64,000 nucleotides of DNA, from positions 13,204,944 to 13,268,943 of the forward strand of contig NC_087083.1 in the NCBI RefSeq assembly GCF_026151205.1, given 5' to 3'. This document shows positions 58,729 through 64,000 of the stretch, one piece after another (position 1 is the stretch's first letter; the number at the start of each line of letters is the position of its first letter). This DNA is from Bolinopsis microptera (taxonomy: Eukaryota; Ctenophora; Tentaculata; Lobata; Bolinopsidae). The position numbers were made by a program, and so were the translations under genes. Under the pieces are notes generated by a model. It searched no databases, had not been told where the DNA came from, and saw only the letters and a program-made list of their open reading frames with translations.

Positions 58729-59994
58729 CCATTAAATCAAATGATTTAATGCGTTAAAAAAACATATAAATTTGGGGGGCATCAACCTCATAAATACATA
58801 TTATTCCCTCCGATTTCAAAATAGGTATAGGTATTTATGTATATTTATGGTTATTTAAAGGTTTTGTTGTTTTTTCAGTATTTTCCCACTTTTAACATAG
58901 TATATTCAATTCTATTCGTAGTTTTTAAAGCTGTTCAAAGTGTTCTTACTGCATGAGGGGGGATATCAAGTTTTAAATCAATTTCTTGGTGTTGGAAAAA
59001 TTTGATTTTTTGCCTTTATGACTTTATGAACCTTAAACTTGGGTTGTATATAATAGGGTTTTTATTTGATCAAAGAATAATGAACAGTTCATAGTACTAG
59101 CAAAAGGTTGCTTATATAGGAGTTTCTGAACATTTTGAACAATGTCAACTAAGAATATTTCCAGAGAAATTTTTAATCGAAAATTTTAAGTACAAATTTC
59201 GTTATGAAATTTTCACCTAAAATTTCAAAAAATCAATGTTGCTCACAATCTTCTGAAACGTCCAAAAAAGTTACTTTTAGCTGCCCTAGATGATATTTGA
59301 TAAAATTCCTATAAATACCTATTATTCCCTCCCTAGGTATTTATGCTATGTATATTTGGAGGTTGACGACCCCCCAAATCTGAGGCAAAATTGTGAAGGT
59401 TTGTGATTACACAAACCTGATTTTACACAAAGTAAAATTATTTTATCTTAGTTTGTTGATAAAACTACATACACACATATAATATTGTCATTACATTCTA
59501 GACACAAGACAGTTGCAAGCTTATTTCTTGTCTATAACAATTCTAATAACAATTCTAAACCTTATTCAAAGTGAATAGGTTACTGTATGTACTATGTAGC
59601 TTCTTTCCAGGGTAATAAGTATAAAATTATAAAGAAGCTACGTTAAAGAAGAAGCTGATTAAAGAACCAAAAAATATATAAAATTATACAACATCTAATT
59701 TCGTTTAATAAACAGTTACACACAAGACAGTTACAAGCTTATTTCTTGATAAAGAAGATGCATTATTATTAAGGCTCAAAAAGGTCTAATAGCAATTCTA
59801 AACCTTATTCAAAGTGAATTGGTCACTAAATGGTAGCTTTTTCCCGCGGTAAGAAGACGTATCAAATTATAAAAAATCTTATTTAGTTTAAAAACCTATA
59901 ACCTATTACATACTAATAATTCATCCCGAATCAAGTCAACATTGCAGCATTGTTTAGATTATAATTGCAAATGACTTACATTTAGAAACAATGT
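58729..59994. other. Spacer between copies C and D (3' flank of D)
   Basis: Conserved non-coding block of the tandem unit, matching 55801-57066 at an offset of 2,928 bp. Confidence 0.75.
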
Positions 59995-61882
59995 TCAATC
60001 GCCCCCACCGTCTCCCCCGCCCCCGCCGTCATCCCCGCCCCAGCCTCCGCCGTCACCTCCGCCGTCACTCCTGGAGAAATCTCTACCAAAACCAAAACCA
60101 AAACCTCTTTTAGGAGAACGTTGCTCAGGGACTGGTGGAGGACCAAAACCAAAACCTTTTCTAGGAGAACTTTGTTCAGGGACTGGTGGAGGATACTGAG
60201 GAGGATACTGACCAGGGGGTCCAGCATCTCCTGCAGGATTGTAACCAGGATACTGAGGGGGCTGGCCTCCATCAACTCCAGGATTGTAGGGAGGATATTG
60301 TGTGGCTCCATTTAGATCTACGGAAGGATTTGCTGCCGTGAATAACACTGGAGGATACTGATCAGGATACTGAGGAGGATACTGACCAGGGGGTCCAGCA
60401 TCTCCTGCGGGATTGTAACCAGGATACTGAGGGGGCTGGCTTCCATCAGCTCCAGGATTGTAGGGAGGATATTGTGTGGCTCCATCTAGATCTACGGAAG
60501 GATTTGCTGCCGTGAATGACGCTGGAGGATGCACATCACCTGCTGTCTGGGCTGGAATTGCTCTCTGTGCCTCGGAAGATTTGTTACATTTGATGCAAAC
60601 GCAGATTAGAACGATGAAGACTATGATGCCTCCAACGACACCTGGAATAATGGGATTAACGTTGCTCGAGCTGCCACTGTAACTAGTCCTTCGCCTAGAA
60701 TCGTAGCTTATCGCCCTTCTTCTATCGTAGCTTATCGCCCTTCTTCTATCACTGTGAAATGAGACGATTAATAAAATGCTGATTCAACAATCAACATGCT
60801 TATTAAAATGTTTCTTCCATAGGAATTTATCTTCATTCTCTGTACTGTCCTATGTACAGTAATATTACCCTGATTTATTTTAGGGGAAAGGGAAAATGAC
60901 CGGTAAATCGGGATTATATAATTGTTTACATTATGTATAATATTAATGCTTTTCATACAAAGTTACAACAAAGTCTTCATTGTATCCTGGGTTTGGATAG
61001 AATATTACCCGTATAAAATATTTCCATCACATTACATAATTCTCAATAAATGTAATGCAGTGCTGTAATAAGTTTAAGATTAATTACAACACTAAGAAAC
61101 AGAACCTACTTAAGGAAAGGATATGGTTGCAGTTATCGGGGTTTGTGGTAAATTGGGGCGAGGTAAATTGGGGCGAGTTAAATTGGGGCGAGTTATATTG
61201 GGGCGAGTTATATTGGGGCGAGTTATATTGGGGCGAGTTATATTGGGGAGCACTGTACTTAAAAATAAGGCATCATGTAGCCGGTGGGCCCGACATGATA
61301 CGACATATCTTGACACGTCGGGATTTGTCGGGGTTCGTCGGGGTTTGTCGGGGTTTGTCAGGGTTTGACGGGGTTTGACGGGGTTTCCGGGTTGTCGAGC
61401 CTGGAGGCTTTTTTTTTTTTTCTTTTTTTTTGAGTCTCCCAACAAAAGGCCGAGACGGAGTCATCAAGCTTTACGTGGAAAAACACTATACAAGAAGGCC
61501 TCATGTAGCCGGTGGGCCCGAGGCAAAACCCCTCGACAAACCCCAACAAACCCCGTTTGTCGGGGTTTGTCGGGATATGTCGGGGTTTGTCGGGGTTTGT
61601 CGAGCCTGGAGGCTACATGATGCCTAAAATACTTAAAAACTTGGAATGGGAAAATTTACTTACGACCACAAAGTAAATCAGGGCCCGGTAAATCAGGGCC
61701 CGGTAAATCAGGGCCCAGTAAATTGGAGTTTTACTGTATTATATGGAAATTTAGAATGTGAGAACTTACGACCACGAAGTGCTCCTCCTTCTTGAGGCCT
61801 CGCTGAGACTGTTGCCATTGTAAATCAACAAAACAGCCAAAACTGCTACAGTTAGGGCTGCCCATGTGGTGAACTTTATCAT
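59995..61882 (-). CDS. Gene copy D: PPxY membrane protein
   Basis: Exon 1 is 61882-61770 and exon 2 60751-59995. Exon 2 codes the same protein as copy C without a visible difference. Exon 1 resembles copy A more in its non-coding side (ACAGCCAAAACTGC) and differs from C at a few bases. The intron carries the resident MITE, itself interrupted by a further insertion at 61265-61627. Confidence 0.82.
60855..61738. mobile_element. Resident intronic MITE (copy D), interrupted
   Basis: Left end TACAGTAATATTACCCTGAT and right end GGAGTTTTACTGTA as in B and C. Its internal repeat differs: GGCGAGTTATATTGG is expanded to four copies, and a second element is inserted. Confidence 0.65.
61265..61627. mobile_element. 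Nested element with GGCATCATGTAGCC ends and GGGTTTGTCG repeats
   Basis: Only copy D has it. Left end AGGCATCATGTAGCCGGTGG; right end GGAGGCTACATGATGCCT. Between are CGGGGTTTGTCGGGGTTTGT runs in both orientations and a T-rich run of about 22. A second internal copy of TCATGTAGCCGGTGGGCCCG at 61500 suggests one copy inside another. Flanks ACTTAAAAA on both sides may be a target duplication. Confidence 0.65.
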
Positions 61883-61899
61883 GCCTTGAGAAATGTTAA

Positions 61900-62088
61900 G
61901 TCACGTGGTGTTGTGATGACGTCACGTGGTGTTGTGGTGACATCACGTGGTGTTGTGATGACGTCACGTGGTGTTGTGATGACGTCACGTGATGTTGTGA
62001 TGACGTCACGTGATGTTGTGATGACGTCACGTGATGTTGTGATGACGTCACGTGGTGTTGTGATGACGTCACGTGGTGTTGTGACGTA
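61900..62088 (-). promoter_or_regulatory. CRE/E-box tandem array upstream of copy D (9 units)
   Basis: Same 21-bp unit as the other copies but nine repeats; one unit has TGACATCA. Copy number differs between otherwise similar genes, which could change promoter strength. Confidence 0.62.
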
Positions 62089-64000
62089 CCATTAAATCAA
62101 ATGATTTAATGCGTTAAAAAAAACATATAAATTTGGGGGGCATCAACCTCATAAATACCTATTATTCCCTCCGATTTCAAAATAGGTATAGGTATTTATG
62201 TATATTTATGGTTATTTAAAGGTTTTGTTGTTTTTTCAGTATTTTTCCCACTTTTAACATAGTATATTCAATTCTATTCGTAGTTTTTAAAGCTGTTCAA
62301 AGTGTTCTTACTGCATGAGGGGGGATATCAAGTTTTAAATCAATTTCTTGGTGTTGGAAAAATTTGATTTTTTGCCTTTATGTACCTTAAACTTGGGTTG
62401 TATATAATAGGGTTTTTATTTGATCAAAGAATAATGAACAGTTCATAGTACTAGCAAAAGGTTGCTTATATAGGAGTTTCTGAACATTTTGAACAATGTC
62501 AACTAAGAATATTTCCAGAGAAATTTTTAATCGAAAATTTTAAGTACAAATTTCGTTATGAAATTTTCACCTAAAATTTCAAAAAATCAATGTTGCTCAC
62601 AATCTTCTGAAACGTCCAAAAAAGTAACTTTTAGCTGCCCTAGATGATATTTGATAAAATACCTATAAATACCTATTATTCCCTCCCTAGGTTCCATTCC
62701 GAATAAAGCTCAAAAAATGCTATACAATAGTTTAATTCAATCTCACCTGTATTACTGCGCTACTGTTTGGGGTACTAAATCTTTAAATTCCATTCAGTCT
62801 TTATTCTCTGCTCAAAAGAAAGCTATTCGCGCCATTGATTCAGAATATCATAACTATTTTTACGACAAAGAAAAACGTAAACTACCATCTCACACAAAAT
62901 CCATCTTCAACAAAATAGGAATTTTGGCTCTTCCTAATCTCATTGCTAAAAGCTGTCTAACTTTGATGCACAAGGTTTATATGGGAGTAGCACCATCGAG
63001 TATCTGTAGTATATTTGAAAAATCACCGCTTAGACAAACGGAAAGGAGAAATCCAAAGTATTTTGAAATTAAGTTCAACAGATTACGGATCACCGATTAT
63101 AGCATCTCTAACGTAGGACCACGATTATATAACAACACGATAAACGAAATAAACAAAATCCTTCCCTTCAACGTACCTAAGTTACAAGATAAGTTTATTA
63201 ATTCATACAAGGACAACATTGTACGTTACTTACTGGACAAACAAAAACTTGACCTAGAAAACCTTTCGTGGACGGACAAGAACTTTGTCCTTTACAACTT
63301 TTAAACAAAATATTAGCAAAATATAACAGCTGTAAGAATCCTAAACGTTAGTGCACTGTGCAGTCAAATAAATGAACTGCGATAATGCATTTGACAGTCA
63401 GTCACTGCAATTTATTCTGCAACTTATTTTTCAATTTTCACTGCCACACTTAGGCTTATCTTGCCTACACATTTTAAAAAAAAACGAAATTCCTTGCGCA
63501 CCGCGTACTAAAATTACTTGGATTTCTACCGCTTTGATAAATGACTACATGAAGATGGGGAGTTAATATTGTTGATTTATATAATATAGATTATTTATTC
63601 TTTAGTGTAGATTAACTTTATTTTTATATATTTTACCAAGTGTGAAGGATCAACCATACGTTACTGATATTTTTGAAATATTTAATGATACATTGATATA
63701 ATAATAAATGATTGTAATATTTTTATTGAGGCACATGCCACCCCATCGCGGGTTTACTACTACAAGGTATTTATGCTATGTATATTTGGAGGTTGACGAC
63801 CCCCCAAATCTGAGGCAAAATTGTGAAGGTTTGTGATTACACAAACCTGATTTTACACAAAGTAAAATTATTTTATCTTAGTTTGTTGATAAAACTACAT
63901 ACACACATATAATATTGTCATTACATTCTAGACACAAGACAGTTGCAAGCTTATTTCTTGTCTATAACAATTCTAATAACAATTCTAAACCTTATTCAAA
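62089..64000. other. 3' flank of a fifth gene copy (mostly outside window)
   Basis: 62089-62691 and 63766-64000 match the conserved spacer found left of copies B, C and D. By position, exon 2 of a further copy should begin a few hundred bases past the right edge. The spacer is split by the LINE fragment below. Confidence 0.7.
62692..63765 (+). mobile_element. 5'-truncated LINE 3' end inserted in the spacer
   Basis: An open frame (to the stop at 63304) reads MLYNSLIQSHLYYCATVWGT, FSAQKKAIRAID, PSHTKSIFNKIGILALPNLI and ITDYSISNVGPRLYNN. This is the usual end of the reverse-transcriptase ORF of CR1/Jockey/I-type elements. About 460 bp of 3' UTR follow, without a poly(A) tail. In the other units the spacer is continuous (CCCTCCCTAGGTATTTATG); here it breaks after CCCTAGG and resumes at AAGGTATTTATG, so the target duplication is only about 3 bp (AGG). 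Confidence 0.8.

Larger units (their letters stand above)
55130..61130. repeat. Two nearly identical 2,928-bp tandem units (copies C and D)
   Basis: The sequence from about 55130 to 58190 reappears offset by 2,928 bp up to about 61130, covering spacer, exon 2, intron and MITE, with no clear difference across exon 2. Copies A and B are more diverged. The duplication is recent or kept uniform by gene conversion. An assembly artefact must be excluded. Confidence 0.88.

Noticed and set aside
61110..61549. Lys- and Arg/Pro/Thr-rich frames
   Set aside because: They read MITE repeats and a T-run inside the nested element.

Overview
The window is eukaryotic nuclear DNA, AT-rich and dense in spliceosomal introns and tandem repeats. 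Protein content (PAN/Apple plus ShKT secreted protein, mucin-like and proline-rich secreted proteins, a GDPD-type phosphodiesterase, CFDP2/RTE-like and CR1/Jockey-like LINE debris, many MITEs) suggests an invertebrate animal, most likely an early-branching one such as a cnidarian or ctenophore. The phylum is an inference. No prokaryotic, phage or CRISPR features are present.

Layout. (1) 0.1-13.6 kb, minus strand: one very large secreted-protein gene of at least 22 exons that runs off the left edge. From its start it has a signal peptide, a Thr-rich mucin tract, a Gly/Pro/Tyr tract, a chain of small exons coding Cys-containing modules with a recurring FGG..VY.K motif, an IPKIP segment, a run of 10-residue [14 protein letters not shown] repeats, and a further globular part. 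Three CRE sites lie just upstream of its ATG. (2) 15.1-16.8 kb, plus: a secreted PAN + Ser-rich + three ShKT-domain protein. (3) 17-21.3 kb: gene-poor, with an 8-bp minisatellite, several dispersed repeat families and a broken retroelement fragment. (4) 22.1-26.7 kb, plus: a seven-exon gene for a probable nuclear protein with a degenerate SGNH-like C-terminal region. (5) 27.9-29.7 kb, plus: the 3' part of a second unknown gene, with a 37-bp minisatellite built on its splice donor. (6) 30.2-37.1 kb, plus: two exons of a GDPD1/3-like gene split by an intron filled with a 5.6-kb array of a 19-bp unit. (7) 37.9-39.0 kb, minus: a secreted protein with 19-residue repeats. (8) 39.3-64 kb, minus: a cluster of small membrane proteins whose tails mostly carry PPxY-type motifs. 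Three are short single-exon genes of one family (39.4, 41.5, 45.9 kb). Four are two-exon genes (A-D) in a tandem array of about 2.9-kb units, with the flank of a fifth copy at the right edge.

Themes. Minisatellites repeatedly sit on or beside exon edges. Splice donors are amplified at 6.5 and 28.9 kb, an acceptor is duplicated at 36.7/36.95 kb, and a 51-bp unit that includes the stop codon and PPAY-type tail of one gene is amplified about 61 times. The tandem family supplies intact paralogous sites that date two insertions: a 3.63-kb composite element with poly(G)/poly(C) ends in copy B, and a truncated LINE next to copy E. CRE sites precede both the mucin-like gene and every A-D copy, which hints at shared regulation. 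The neighbouring PPxY membrane proteins may be ligands for WW-domain proteins such as Nedd4-type ubiquitin ligases; that is inference from the motif.
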